From: Bacteroidales bacterium UBA1715
Lineage (GTDB): Bacteria; Bacteroidota; Bacteroidia; Bacteroidales; UBA1715
NCBI GenBank assembly: GCA_002317135.1
Contig: DCIX01000006.1
Coordinates: 1-64,000 of the forward strand
Length of the DNA: 64,000 nucleotides
Direction of reading: 5' to 3'
Made by a program: the position numbers and the translations under genes
In this document: positions 24,952-34,335 of the stretch, piece after piece
Layout: each line of letters begins with the position of its first letter
Position numbering within the stretch: position 1 is the stretch's first letter
Notes under the pieces: model-generated
Seen by the model: only the letters and a program-made list of their open reading frames with translations
What the model was told of the DNA's origin: nothing
The model's database searches: none

Positions 24952-26397
24952 ATGTTAGGTATAAAAAAACTGGATATTTTTATCCTAAAATCATATATAC
25001 TACCATTACTTATCACATTTTTCGTCACAACATTTTTGTTGTTGATGCAATTTTTGTGGCGTTACATTGATGACCTTGTAGGTAAAGGACTTGAAATGAA
25101 GGTCATACTTGAACTATTCTTCTTCGCAGCAACTGGTCTTCTACAAATGTCCCTTCCACTTGCTGTATTGTGTGCCTCTATTTTTGCATACGGAAGCATG
25201 GGCGACACCAATGAACTTATCGCAATAAAATCGGCAGGAGTTTCCTTGACAAGAATCATGATGCCACTTATTGTTTTCAATATTTTCCTTATGGGATTTT
25301 CATTTGTGTATGCAAATAATATTCTACCCTACTCAAATCTCCGTTTGTGGTCGCTTATGTTCGATGTAAGAAACCAACGACCAGAAATGAACATTAAAGA
25401 AGGTGTATTTTTCGACGGAATTGACCAGGTTCGACTAAAAATATCGTCAAAAAGCAAGGACAACAACATGATGTATGATATGATGATTTATGATCATCGC
25501 AATAATGCGGGAAATACAAATGTAATCATTGCCGATTCTGCATCAATGAAAGTTACCGACGATAAACAATATCTTGTTCTTACATTATATAATGGAGAAT
25601 CCTACGAAGACGTTATCGATAAGAGCAATATAGAAGAGTACCGAACAAAACGCCCATTTAGACAATACTCATTTGCCCAACAACAAGTATTGTTCGAATT
25701 GGAAGACTACGCATTCAGCAGAACAAATGTTGACCTATTTAAACACAACTCGCAAATGCAGAACGTCTGGCAACTTGACTATATGATAGACTCGCTATCA
25801 GTCGATATTGCAGAACGAAATAGACGCTCTTTCTCGCAATATTTTGTAAACTGTGTTTTCAAAACAAGAGCGACAAAAGACACCCTAAACGACACGGTAC
25901 GAATTTCAAGAGATTTTTCTACGTTAACTGCCGTTGATCAATCAACAATTGTATTAAAGGCACTCAACTCTGCACGATCATCAGAATCATACCTTCTTGC
26001 TGCTATACAAAATAAGACAGATCAAAAAATTAGCCTTAACAAACTCAGGATTGAGTGGCACAAAAAATTCACGCTTGGATTCGCCTGCCTTATCATGTTC
26101 TTTGTCGGTGCACCATTCGGGGCATTAGTTAAGAAAGGAGGATTTGGTATTCCAGTCATTGTCTCATTTGTTTTTTACCTATTATATTATGTAATGACAA
26201 TGATTGGCGAGAAAGGTGTAAAAGCAGCGACAATGAGCACATGGTTCGGCATGTGGTTCCCTGTCTTTATCATATTATTAATTGGCATATATCTAACTTA
26301 TTTAGCAGTTAACGACAAGTCACTACCATCGTTAAAGCCTTTCACAAATGAGATAAGACAGAAACTACTCAAGAAAAGATTAAAAATGAAACAATAA
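24952..26397 (+). CDS. LptF/LptG family (YjgP/YjgQ) permease
   Basis: This 481-residue protein has the family layout: three N-terminal membrane segments (YILPLLITFFVTTFLLLMQF and following), a large beta-rich periplasmic domain (about 130-350, with RPEMNIKEGVFFDGIDQVRL), and three C-terminal membrane segments (FACLIMFFVGAPFGALVKKG). LptF and LptG form the inner-membrane part of the ABC exporter that takes lipopolysaccharide out of the inner membrane. Which of the two it is cannot be told here, and no partner is in the window. It is co-oriented with the START-like gene and YqeY, spaced 10-11 bp. Confidence 0.9.
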   Translation: MLGIKKLDIFILKSYILPLLITFFVTTFLLLMQFLWRYIDDLVGKGLEMKVILELFFFAATGLLQMSLPLAVLCASIFAYGSMGDTNELIAIKSAGVSLTRIMMPLIVFNIFLMGFSFVYANNILPYSNLRLWSLMFDVRNQRPEMNIKEGVFFDGIDQVRLKISSKSKDNNMMYDMMIYDHRNNAGNTNVIIADSASMKVTDDKQYLVLTLYNGESYEDVIDKSNIEEYRTKRPFRQYSFAQQQVLFELEDYAFSRTNVDLFKHNSQMQNVWQLDYMIDSLSVDIAERNRRSFSQYFVNCVFKTRATKDTLNDTVRISRDFSTLTAVDQSTIVLKALNSARSSESYLLAAIQNKTDQKISLNKLRIEWHKKFTLGFACLIMFFVGAPFGALVKKGGFGIPVIVSFVFYLLYYVMTMIGEKGVKAATMSTWFGMWFPVFIILLIGIYLTYLAVNDKSLPSLKPFTNEIRQKLLKKRLKMKQ

Positions 26398-26408
26398 AAT
26401 ATTTAGAC

Positions 26409-26855
26409 ATGAAACTAACAAAACAAATAGCAGTTGATCTTATGGCTGCAATGAAAAATCAAGAAAAAGAGAAACTAGATGCTCTTCGTGCACTTAAAAC
26501 CGCATTTATCCTTGCAAAAGCAGAAACTGGTGCCGATGATTTAACAGATGACAACGAACTAAAAATCGTTCAAAAACTAATTAAACAACGAAGAGAATCC
26601 GCTGCAGAATACGAAGCAAACGGTAGAAATGATTTAGCAGCAAAAGAAAGTGCAGAAGCTGACGTACTTTCTGTATATCTTCCAAAACAATTAACAGCAG
26701 AAGAGCTACAACAAGCAATACAAGCAATTATCGCAGAAGTTGGAGCAACAAGCATAAAAGATATGGGTAAAGTTATGGGACTTGCAAGTAAACAACTTGC
26801 AGGAACTGCAGATGGTAAAGCAATATCTGAAGTAGTAAAGAAATTACTTGCCTAA
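26409..26855 (+). CDS. GatB/YqeY domain protein
   Basis: This 148-residue YqeY-family protein has conserved stretches LDALRALKTAFILAKAE, IKQRRESAAEYEANGRNDLA, LPKQLTAEEL and KDMGKVMGLA. The family resembles the tail domain of GatB of the tRNA-dependent amidotransferase and probably binds tRNA or works in tRNA metabolism, but its exact function is not established. It closes the START-permease-YqeY unit and is followed by a strong terminator. Confidence 0.9.
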   Translation: MKLTKQIAVDLMAAMKNQEKEKLDALRALKTAFILAKAETGADDLTDDNELKIVQKLIKQRRESAAEYEANGRNDLAAKESAEADVLSVYLPKQLTAEELQQAIQAIIAEVGATSIKDMGKVMGLASKQLAGTADGKAISEVVKKLLA

Positions 26856-26879
26856 ACAATACAAACAGAATCAAAACAC

Positions 26880-26913
26880 AAGAGTGGTCCGCTATACGAG
26901 CCACTCTTTTTTT
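26880..26913 (+). terminator. Rho-independent terminator
   Basis: Stem aagagtgg (26880-26887) with ccactctt (26901-26908), loop of 13 bases, then a T-run. Confidence 0.88.
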
Positions 26914-27008
26914 ATGTAGATGCTCAAAAAGGTTTTTAAGAAAAATCTTGGACACATAAAAAAAATGTATTTTCTTTACGCACTATTTCGAGGAAAGGTA
27001 TTTATTTT

Positions 27009-27986
27009 ATGAACTTCATAAAAAAATTAATACAATTATTTCTTACCTTGTCAACAATAAGTTTGTTGCCAAATATGGTTGCAGTTGCTCAACTCAACCC
27101 AAGAAGTACTTTATACTCTTTCCATCAATCCTCATATAACCCAGCCATTTGTGGTGCTTTCGATTACGGTAGTGCCAGCATGGTTATAAGAAATCAATAC
27201 ATGGGTTTTAAAGACAAATCTGGGCCTTCAACTTCTTGGTTCGATGTTGCAATGCCAATCAACTCTATAAAAAGCGGAGTCGGATTGTCAATAGCACAAA
27301 CAAAAGAAGGTTTTGAAAAACACGTTTCAGCCAAATTAAACTATTCATATCAACTAGAGCTTGGTACAGGAAAGTTAGGATTTGGATTAAGCGCAGGATT
27401 AAATAACGCATCTTGGGATTTAAGTTCTGCAATTTACCCAGACGGTTCTTCCGACAGTTATATAGACAAAACTATTGGCTCGCAAGAACGATTCACGAAC
27501 CTATTATTAGGATGTGGATTATTTTATCAAACAGGAGGACTATACGCCGCTTTTGCCGTGTCTGAACTAAATCAGCCAAAACTAAAATCAGATAGTGAAA
27601 AGAGCGACTATATGAAGCGACACTACTGGCTATCTGCTGGTTACGAATACAAAACAGCCAGTCCACTTTGGGTAATTTGTCCGTCAATGACACTCAAAAC
27701 AACATTTTCCGATTGGCAAGCTAGTTTTGACCTACGAGCAGTGTATAAAAATCTAATTATTGCAGGTTTGTCATACACAAGTGCACATGACGTATCACTG
27801 AATGCAGGGGTACAATTCAAAAATGGTACAAAATTAGATGGATTAAAAGCAATTTTCGCATACGATTTAGTTACCTCAAAAATCGGAACCGAAAGTGCTG
27901 GAAATCTTGAATTTATGATATCATACGATTTCAATTTATTTATAGAAAAAGAAAATAAAAGTTATAAAAGTGTAAGATTTTTGTAG
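27009..27986 (+). CDS. PorP/SprF family T9SS outer-membrane protein
   Basis: This 325-residue protein has a signal peptide (ending MVAVAQ) and the PorP/SprF pattern: LNPRSTLYSFHQSSYNPAICG, then IRNQYMGFKDKSGPSTSW, followed by alternating beta-strands to a C-terminal outer-membrane barrel. PorP/SprF proteins work with the T9SS at the outer membrane and can help anchor or export particular cargo. It lies 44 bp upstream of gldK, the usual place of PorP in T9SS core operons. The last residues (YKSVRFL) end in the aromatic-terminal style of barrels. Confidence 0.88.
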   Translation: MNFIKKLIQLFLTLSTISLLPNMVAVAQLNPRSTLYSFHQSSYNPAICGAFDYGSASMVIRNQYMGFKDKSGPSTSWFDVAMPINSIKSGVGLSIAQTKEGFEKHVSAKLNYSYQLELGTGKLGFGLSAGLNNASWDLSSAIYPDGSSDSYIDKTIGSQERFTNLLLGCGLFYQTGGLYAAFAVSELNQPKLKSDSEKSDYMKRHYWLSAGYEYKTASPLWVICPSMTLKTTFSDWQASFDLRAVYKNLIIAGLSYTSAHDVSLNAGVQFKNGTKLDGLKAIFAYDLVTSKIGTESAGNLEFMISYDFNLFIEKENKSYKSVRFL

Positions 27987-28004
27987 GATTTCAAAAAAAA
28001 ACTA

Positions 28005-28012
28005 TTAATTTG
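28005..28012 (+). promoter_or_regulatory. Possible -7 element before gldK
   Basis: TTAATTTG followed by C differs from TAnnTTTG by one base and lies 19 bp before the gldK ATG. It may give extra transcription of gldKLMN apart from porP. Weak evidence. Confidence 0.35.
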
Positions 28013-28030
28013 CGAATTATTTTAAGATGA

Positions 28031-29434
28031 ATGCATATGAAAAAGTTATTGTTCTTTAGTTCAATCATCGCCTTAATGGTGAGTTGTTCTTCAAGTTATC
28101 AAAGCGGAGAATTGTCTGGTACGCAGTCAAGACCAGTTTGGGACAATGAAGTTCCTTTCGGAATGTTATTTATCCCACAAGGAAGTTTGAATGTTGGACC
28201 TAGCGATCAAGATGTTGCTTGGGCTCAAACAGCACAAAACCGTACCGTTTCTGTACAAGCGTTTTGGATGGACGAAACAGAAATCACAAATAATGAATAT
28301 CGTCAATTTGTTGATTGGGTAAGAGACTCATTAGCGTATGTTACACTAAAAGAAGAAGCTGGTAAAGACGACTTATTCGTAACAGTTAATGAATTTGGTG
28401 AAGACTTAGACGATGAAGAACAATACATTGACTGGTCAAAACCTATTGATTGGAACGAAACAGATAACCGTGAAGCATTATTATCATTCTTCTTGCAAGG
28501 CGATGAAAGATTCTACAAAAAACAAGAAATCGACACTCGCCGTTTGAATTTCACATTCTATTGGATGGATTTCAAACAAGCAGCAGAAAAGAAAAACGCG
28601 AATGGTAAAGTAAATAGAGCATATAACTACAAAACAGGTAAATATGAAGGTACTGTTCACCGTACAGACGGAACTGATCAAGTTATCAAAGATAGATCTT
28701 CATATATTATAAAAGAAGAAATTAACGTTTATCCAGATACATTATGTTGGGTTAGTGACTATACATATTCTTACAATGATCCAATGTCACAAATGTATTT
28801 CTGGCACCCAGCATACGACCACTATCCAGTAGTTGGAGTTTCTTGGAAACAAGCAGTTGCATTCAGTGTTTGGAGAACTCAACTAAAGAACGGATATTTA
28901 AGAAGTATGAAAAAAGTTATCGTAAACGACTACCGTTTACCATCAGAAACAGAATGGGAATATGCTGCTAGAGGTGGTTTGGAATCTTCTCCATACCCTT
29001 GGGGTGGTAACTACACAAGAAACTACTTAGGTTGCTTCATCGCAAACTTTAAACCTCTTCGTGGTAACTACACTGATGATGGTGGTATCCAAACAGTTGT
29101 TGTAGGTCACTACGAACCAAACGAATGGGGTCTATATGATATGGCTGGTAACGTTTCAGAATGGACACAAACAGCATTCGACGAAAGTGCATATAGCTTC
29201 ACAGGTGATGTAAACACAGACAACTACTATAGCGCCGACGACGATGATCCAATCGTATTGAAGAGAAAAGTTGTTAGAGGTGGTTCATGGAAAGACATCG
29301 CATACTATATGCAATGTAGTTCAAGAACATACGAATATCAAGATTCTGCAAAATGTTACATAGGTTTCAGATGTGTTCAAACATATTTGGGTCGTGCTTA
29401 TGGTGCAGATCAACAAGATTCACAAGTATATTAA
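28031..29434 (+). CDS. gldK: T9SS ring lipoprotein GldK/PorK
   Basis: This 467-residue lipoprotein (lipobox VSCS) contains a formylglycine-generating-enzyme-like domain (MLFIPQGSLNVGP, FWMDETEITNNEYRQF, YPVVGVSWKQAVAFSVWR, LPSETEWEYAARGG, GNVSEWTQTAFD, VVRGGSWKD, IGFRCV). GldK/PorK joins GldN/PorN to form the periplasmic ring of the T9SS under the outer membrane. A second ATG at 28037 (MKKLLFF) is an equally good start. A large insertion (about residues 100-240) between the FGE motifs is usual in GldK. The gene begins the conserved order gldK-gldL-gldM-gldN. Confidence 0.94.
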   Translation: MHMKKLLFFSSIIALMVSCSSSYQSGELSGTQSRPVWDNEVPFGMLFIPQGSLNVGPSDQDVAWAQTAQNRTVSVQAFWMDETEITNNEYRQFVDWVRDSLAYVTLKEEAGKDDLFVTVNEFGEDLDDEEQYIDWSKPIDWNETDNREALLSFFLQGDERFYKKQEIDTRRLNFTFYWMDFKQAAEKKNANGKVNRAYNYKTGKYEGTVHRTDGTDQVIKDRSSYIIKEEINVYPDTLCWVSDYTYSYNDPMSQMYFWHPAYDHYPVVGVSWKQAVAFSVWRTQLKNGYLRSMKKVIVNDYRLPSETEWEYAARGGLESSPYPWGGNYTRNYLGCFIANFKPLRGNYTDDGGIQTVVVGHYEPNEWGLYDMAGNVSEWTQTAFDESAYSFTGDVNTDNYYSADDDDPIVLKRKVVRGGSWKDIAYYMQCSSRTYEYQDSAKCYIGFRCVQTYLGRAYGADQQDSQVY

Positions 29435-29478
29435 TAGAAACAAAAAAATATTTACACACAAATTAATTCTTTAAAGTT

Positions 29479-30492
29479 ATGATGAGTATTGCAGAATTGG
29501 TTGAAACCGATGGATACAAAAAGTTTATGGCGAAAGTGTACGGATGGGGAGCATCTGTCGTAATGATTGGAGCCTTGTTTAAAATCCAACACTATCCAGG
29601 TGCTGGTCCGATGTTGGTTGTTGGTTTGTTGACAGAAGCTATTATCTTCTTCTTCTCAGCTTTCGAACCTGTACATGCTGAAATAGATTGGACACTTGTA
29701 TATCCTGAATTAATTCCAACTCCAGAAGGAGAAGAAGTAGAAGGTATCCAAGATACTACTCCATTGACAACATTCTTGAAAGAAAAATTAGCTGGTAAAA
29801 TCGAAGGTGGTGGCATCGGCGGTGGTTCTGCAGCTGGCGGAAACGCACTATCTAAATTTGATGAAATGTTAGAACAAGGAAAACTTGGTCCAGAATTGTT
29901 CGAAAGATTAGGTTCTAACCTTGAAGCATTGAATTCAAATGTTGCTAATATGTCAGATCTTTCTAATGCTGCCGTTGCAACTAACTCTTATGTAGAAAAC
30001 ATTAATACTGCTGCAGGTTCAGTTTCTTCTTTATCAGGAGCATTCGCTGCATCAGCAGACAAATTATCACAATCAGTTAATGACATTGCTTCTTCTGCAC
30101 AACAAACAGCAAATTCAATTGCTGCTGAAGGTCAAAAAACAGCAAGCATGATTGCTACTGCAGGTTCAGGTTACGAACAAATGTTATTAGGTTTGAACGC
30201 AAACTTCTCAATCATTGGTGATACTACTAAGGCTCAAGCAGAACAACAAGAAGCTCTTTCTAAGAATCTTTCTGCCCTTAACGCAGTATACGAAATGCAA
30301 TTGAAGAACTCAAGCCAAAACTTGAGTGCAACAGAACAAATCACTTCTGGTATCAACTCAATTATGTCAGATTTGCAATCAACTGCAAGTGATGTTGCTC
30401 AATACAAAGCAGAAATCTCTAAATTAAGTCAAAACTTGGCTGCATTGAATACTGTTTACGGAAACATGTTGAATGCAATGAGCATTAAATAG
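29479..30492 (+). CDS. gldL: T9SS inner-membrane motor protein GldL/PorL
   Basis: This 337-residue protein has two N-terminal membrane helices joined by a short turn (VVMIGALFKIQHYPGAGPML, then TEAIIFFFSAFEP). A Glu sits in the second helix. A long cytoplasmic Ser/Ala/Asn-rich coiled region follows. GldL forms a pentamer around the GldM dimer and converts the proton gradient into rotation or torque for T9SS. The C-terminal half shows heptad-like repetition (LGSNLEALNSNVANMSDLSN and similar). It is 44 bp after gldK and 45 bp before gldM. Confidence 0.94.
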   Translation: MMSIAELVETDGYKKFMAKVYGWGASVVMIGALFKIQHYPGAGPMLVVGLLTEAIIFFFSAFEPVHAEIDWTLVYPELIPTPEGEEVEGIQDTTPLTTFLKEKLAGKIEGGGIGGGSAAGGNALSKFDEMLEQGKLGPELFERLGSNLEALNSNVANMSDLSNAAVATNSYVENINTAAGSVSSLSGAFAASADKLSQSVNDIASSAQQTANSIAAEGQKTASMIATAGSGYEQMLLGLNANFSIIGDTTKAQAEQQEALSKNLSALNAVYEMQLKNSSQNLSATEQITSGINSIMSDLQSTASDVAQYKAEISKLSQNLAALNTVYGNMLNAMSIK

Positions 30493-30537
30493 TTTTCTTA
30501 TAGGTAACTGATTTAAGAATATAAAAAACGATTTATA

Positions 30538-32184
30538 ATGGGACACGGAAAAGAAACGCCGAGACAGAAGATGATAGGTATGATGTACCTATTCTATACT
30601 GCGTTGATGGCGTTGAATGTTTCCAAAGACGTTCTTGACTCTTTCATTAAGATCAATAACTCTTTGAACGTTACAAACGAAAACTTCATTAGCAAGAACG
30701 AGATTGCGTATGCTGCTATCGACAAAGCTTATGCTGCTAATCCTGGCAAAGCCCAAGCAATCTATGACTTGTCATTGGTATTAAAGCAAAAAGCTGATAG
30801 TTTGGTTGCAGAAATGCAATACTTCAAAGATACTATCATCTTCTATGCTGATAAAATTGATAGATCAACTTGTTTCACTATTCCAGGAAAAGGAAATAGA
30901 TTACACATTGTTACTGACGAAGGTGATACAGTTTCGTTGGAAGAACAATGTCAATCGAAAGACAACTTGGATATCGCAGCACAAATCATGGTTGGTACTA
31001 ACCAAGGTGAAGATGAAAGTTGCGGTGGTAAGAAGTTGGAACTTTCTATCTCGAAATTTAGAGAATGGGTTCTTGAAACATCTGCAAAATATGGTGCAGA
31101 TTCATTGTCAGCTCAAGCTAACAGTGTAAAGAAAACTCTTAACACAGACAAAGTTATTGGTCACGATGGTGCATTAACTTCATGGGCAAGTTCCCAATTT
31201 GAGCACATTCCATTGATGGGTGCCATTACAGTGTTAACACAATGGCAATCTAACATTCGTAACGTAGAAGGTGACTTGTTAAACTTAATGTATGGACAAT
31301 TGGATGCAACTTCATTCAAATTCAATAAGTTGTCGCCAGTTATTCTTGCTCCAAGTACGTATATCATGCAAGGTAACGAATACTCATCACAAATATTCCT
31401 TGCTGCATTCGATACAACACAAGCACTTGACGTATATGTAAATGGTAGAAAATTGCCTATCGACCAAGAAAGTGGTCTTCCTATTTACAAAGTTAACGGA
31501 AGTGGTATTGGTGCGCAAAACTACAAGGCTGTAATTAAAATGCCTAAACCAAACTCAACAGATACTTTGGAATACACGATCTCTGGTGAATACCAAGTAG
31601 CAAAACCATCTTTGGTTGTATCTCCAACAAAGATGAACGTATTCTATATTGGTCCTGATAACCCAGTTGAAATTTCTGTACCAGGTGTTCCTGCAGACAA
31701 AATTGCTGCATCTATTAGCAATGGTTCTATTACAAAATCTTCTAGCGGTGGTTATATTGTAAAAGTAACTAAAGCAGGTAAAGCAACTATTTCAGTTGTA
31801 GCAGACATTAACGGAAAGAAACAAAGCATGGGTAGTGTAGAATTCCGTGTAAAGACTGTGCCAGATCCTGTAGCACAAGTGTTAGGTATGAGTGGTGGCG
31901 ATATCGACAAAGCACGTTTACAAGCTGCTCCTACTGTTGATGCTAAAATGAAAGATTTCGACTTCGACTTGTCATTCAAAGTAACATCATTCACTGTCAG
32001 TGCACAAGTTGGTGCTTACTTCTTGTCTGAACAAGTTAAGAGCAACAGAATTAGTCCTCAAGTTAAACAAAACATCTTTAGTAAAGTGTCTAAAGGTTCT
32101 AAAGTTTACTTTGAAGATATCAAAGCTGTTGGTCCAGACGGAAAACCTCGTAACTTGGGTGTTTTGAAATTCGTAGTAAAATAG
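30538..32184 (+). CDS. gldM: T9SS inner-membrane protein GldM/PorM
   Basis: This 548-residue protein starts with the conserved MGHGKETPRQKMIGMMYLFY and a single membrane helix (YTALMALNVSKDVLDSF). Four periplasmic domains follow (D1-D4), with the helical D1 at about 40-210 and beta-rich D2-D4 after APSTYIMQGNEY. GldM dimers run from the GldL motor through the periplasm and push on the GldK/N ring. The C-terminal part (FDFDLSFKVTSFTVS, YFEDIKAVGPDGKPR) matches the D4 domain. It lies inside the gldK-N operon. Confidence 0.95.
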   Translation: MGHGKETPRQKMIGMMYLFYTALMALNVSKDVLDSFIKINNSLNVTNENFISKNEIAYAAIDKAYAANPGKAQAIYDLSLVLKQKADSLVAEMQYFKDTIIFYADKIDRSTCFTIPGKGNRLHIVTDEGDTVSLEEQCQSKDNLDIAAQIMVGTNQGEDESCGGKKLELSISKFREWVLETSAKYGADSLSAQANSVKKTLNTDKVIGHDGALTSWASSQFEHIPLMGAITVLTQWQSNIRNVEGDLLNLMYGQLDATSFKFNKLSPVILAPSTYIMQGNEYSSQIFLAAFDTTQALDVYVNGRKLPIDQESGLPIYKVNGSGIGAQNYKAVIKMPKPNSTDTLEYTISGEYQVAKPSLVVSPTKMNVFYIGPDNPVEISVPGVPADKIAASISNGSITKSSSGGYIVKVTKAGKATISVVADINGKKQSMGSVEFRVKTVPDPVAQVLGMSGGDIDKARLQAAPTVDAKMKDFDFDLSFKVTSFTVSAQVGAYFLSEQVKSNRISPQVKQNIFSKVSKGSKVYFEDIKAVGPDGKPRNLGVLKFVVK

Positions 32185-32205
32185 AAAACTTAAAATTTTA
32201 TAGAT

Positions 32206-33042
32206 ATGAAAAAAGTTGTTTTATTGATGCTTGCTGTAGCATTTTCTTCAGCGTTATTCGCTCAAGAAAGTCTTTATCCAGAAAGTCCATACGACAAACC
32301 TCATATGAGTGAGAATAAACCAAAGGCGAAACAACATATCCGCTATGCTGACGTAATGTGGTCTAAACAAATAGAAAGAACATTACCTCTTCGTGAGAAA
32401 ATGAACCACCCTTTGTATTTCCCAAATAACGAAACAGGAAAAATTGGTTCTCGTTATAGTTTGTCTGCATTTTTCATTGATGCTATTGTAAATAAAGGTT
32501 TGATTTATGCATACGATCCACTAAGTGACGGTGCAGTTCCTATCACACAAGATGACTTTAAAGCAAAAATGGGTGCAAGTGTTGACACTATCTATATCGA
32601 AGATGATTACGGAAACGAAACAGCTAAAGTTATCGAAAACCAAGTTCAACCAAGCTCAATCAAATTCTTGATTTTGAAAGAAGAATGGGTATTCGACAAA
32701 CAACGTTCTGTTATGGATCCTCGTATTATGTGGGTAACAACGTTGCGTGAATTTGAAAAAGAAGGTGAAATTCGTAAATCACTTCCATTCAAAATTTACT
32801 TCTCTTCTGCTGAACCTTATTTAGCAAAACAAGAAGCTTTCAACCCAAATAGCGATGGTGACCAAAAATCATTCTATGATCTTTTCTCAAGACGCTATTT
32901 CAGTAGCTTTATTTCTCGCGAAAACAATGTTTTCAATAACCGTGAAGTAAACTCTTACAAATTCGGTATTGAACAATTGTACGAAGCAGAAAAGATTAAG
33001 ACTTTCATTTTCAACTTCGAACACGATTTGTGGGAATATTAA
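32206..33042 (+). CDS. gldN: T9SS ring protein GldN/PorN
   Basis: This 278-residue periplasmic protein has a signal peptide (MKKVVLLMLAVAFSSALFAQ) and the GldN pattern: YADVMWSKQIERTLPLREKM, NHPLYFP, LIYAYDPLSDGA, VEFDKQRSVM-like segment at WVFDKQRSVMDPRI and FNPNSDGDQKSFYDLFSRR. It binds GldK to build the periplasmic ring of the T9SS. It is the last gene of the core operon, and a strong terminator follows. Confidence 0.94.
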   Translation: MKKVVLLMLAVAFSSALFAQESLYPESPYDKPHMSENKPKAKQHIRYADVMWSKQIERTLPLREKMNHPLYFPNNETGKIGSRYSLSAFFIDAIVNKGLIYAYDPLSDGAVPITQDDFKAKMGASVDTIYIEDDYGNETAKVIENQVQPSSIKFLILKEEWVFDKQRSVMDPRIMWVTTLREFEKEGEIRKSLPFKIYFSSAEPYLAKQEAFNPNSDGDQKSFYDLFSRRYFSSFISRENNVFNNREVNSYKFGIEQLYEAEKIKTFIFNFEHDLWEY

Positions 33043-33062
33043 ACAAATCTTGTTAATAAAAT

Positions 33063-33099
33063 AAAGAGGACTCTTCATTACGAGGAGTCCTCTTTTTTT
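33063..33099 (+). terminator. Rho-independent terminator after gldN
   Basis: An 11-bp perfect stem (aaagaggactc at 33063-33073 with gagtcctcttt at 33085-33095), an 11-base loop and a T-run. Its end touches the -7 element of the next gene. Confidence 0.92.
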
Positions 33100-33106
33100 A
33101 TATTTG
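33099..33106 (+). promoter_or_regulatory. Putative -7 element of the M23 lipoprotein gene
   Basis: TATATTTG matches TAnnTTTG and begins in the last bases of the gldN terminator. The start codon at 33124 is 17 bp further on. The -33 position falls inside the terminator hairpin and lacks a clear TTG. Confidence 0.5.
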
Positions 33107-33123
33107 CAAAAACAGAAAAATCT

Positions 33124-34329
33124 ATGAAAAACCTTTCTCCTATTCTTCTATTCACAATAATAGCTACCCTATTTTTTTCTTCATGTTCAAATCAAGATGA
33201 AAAAGAAAAAAACGAAGAACCAGTAGAGAAGGATATGTTCTTGTATAATATTCGCGTAAATGATCTTGATGTCATTCGCGATACATTAAAGCAAGGTGAA
33301 AATTTAGCAGGTATACTATATTCAACAGGAGTAAATAATCAAACTGTACATAACATTGTACAAAAATGCGATAGTGTATTTAGCGTCCGCAAATTCAAAA
33401 AGGGCAATAGCTACACAAAAATGTTTTCAGACAGTACACTAACATATCTCATATATGAAATTGATGTTGTAAATTATTTACTTATAGACCTTTCTGACAG
33501 TTTACCACAAGTTTCTAAATGTCAGAAAGATGTTTACATAGAAGAAAGGCACGCAAAAGGAACAATTCAAAGTTCACTTTGGAATGCAATGGTAGAAAAT
33601 AAATTAGATCCAAATATTGCAATAGCCCTATCGGAAATGTATGCTTGGTCAATAGACTTCTTTGGACTACAAAAAGGAGATTATTTCAAAGTTGTATTCA
33701 CAGAAAAGTTTGTGGATTCCGTTTCGGTTGGAGTTGAATCAGTAAAATATGCGTTGTTTAACCACATGGGACAAGATTGCTTCTCCATCCCATTTGAACA
33801 AGATGGATTCACCCAATATTTTGACGAAAATGGTAAATCAACAAGAAAAGCATTCTTAAAAGCACCATTACGATATTCAAGAATTAGTTCGCATTTTTCT
33901 AATGGAAGACGCCATCCAATACTAAAAATCGTAAGACCTCATCACGGAGTGGACTACGCAGCACCAGCAGGTACGCCAGTTCAGACAATTGGTGACGGAG
34001 TTGTTGTAAAGAAAGGTTATTCTGGAGGTGCGGGAAATATGATTACAATTAAACATAATGCCAGCTATACCACAACATACATGCATTTACAAAAATTTGC
34101 CAAAGGTGTAAGCACAGGTTCTCGTGTTCATCAAGGACAAGTAATTGGATATGTAGGAAGTACTGGCTTGTCAACAGGACCACATCTTGATTTCCGCGTA
34201 TACAAGAATGGAACTCCAATAGATCCATTACGAATGGTTTCTCCACCTACAAATCCAGTAAAAGAGAAAGATATGCCTGCATTTAAACACTTAGCAGACA
34301 GTTTAGTACAAATACTACAATCATTCTAA
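33124..34329 (+). CDS. M23 family metallopeptidase, lipoprotein
   Basis: This 401-residue lipoprotein (lipobox FSSC) has an N-terminal part with LysM/OapA-like features (IRDTLKQGENLAGILYSTG) and a C-terminal M23/LytM domain with zinc ligands in HHGVDYAAPAGTPV and HLDFRVYKNG and the catalytic His in TYMHLQKFAKG. M23 enzymes cut peptide cross-links in peptidoglycan. The intact ligands suggest it is active, rather than an activator of amidases. It has its own promoter and is followed 6 bp later by the helicase gene. Confidence 0.9.
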   Translation: MKNLSPILLFTIIATLFFSSCSNQDEKEKNEEPVEKDMFLYNIRVNDLDVIRDTLKQGENLAGILYSTGVNNQTVHNIVQKCDSVFSVRKFKKGNSYTKMFSDSTLTYLIYEIDVVNYLLIDLSDSLPQVSKCQKDVYIEERHAKGTIQSSLWNAMVENKLDPNIAIALSEMYAWSIDFFGLQKGDYFKVVFTEKFVDSVSVGVESVKYALFNHMGQDCFSIPFEQDGFTQYFDENGKSTRKAFLKAPLRYSRISSHFSNGRRHPILKIVRPHHGVDYAAPAGTPVQTIGDGVVVKKGYSGGAGNMITIKHNASYTTTYMHLQKFAKGVSTGSRVHQGQVIGYVGSTGLSTGPHLDFRVYKNGTPIDPLRMVSPPTNPVKEKDMPAFKHLADSLVQILQSF

Positions 34330-34335
34330 CACCAC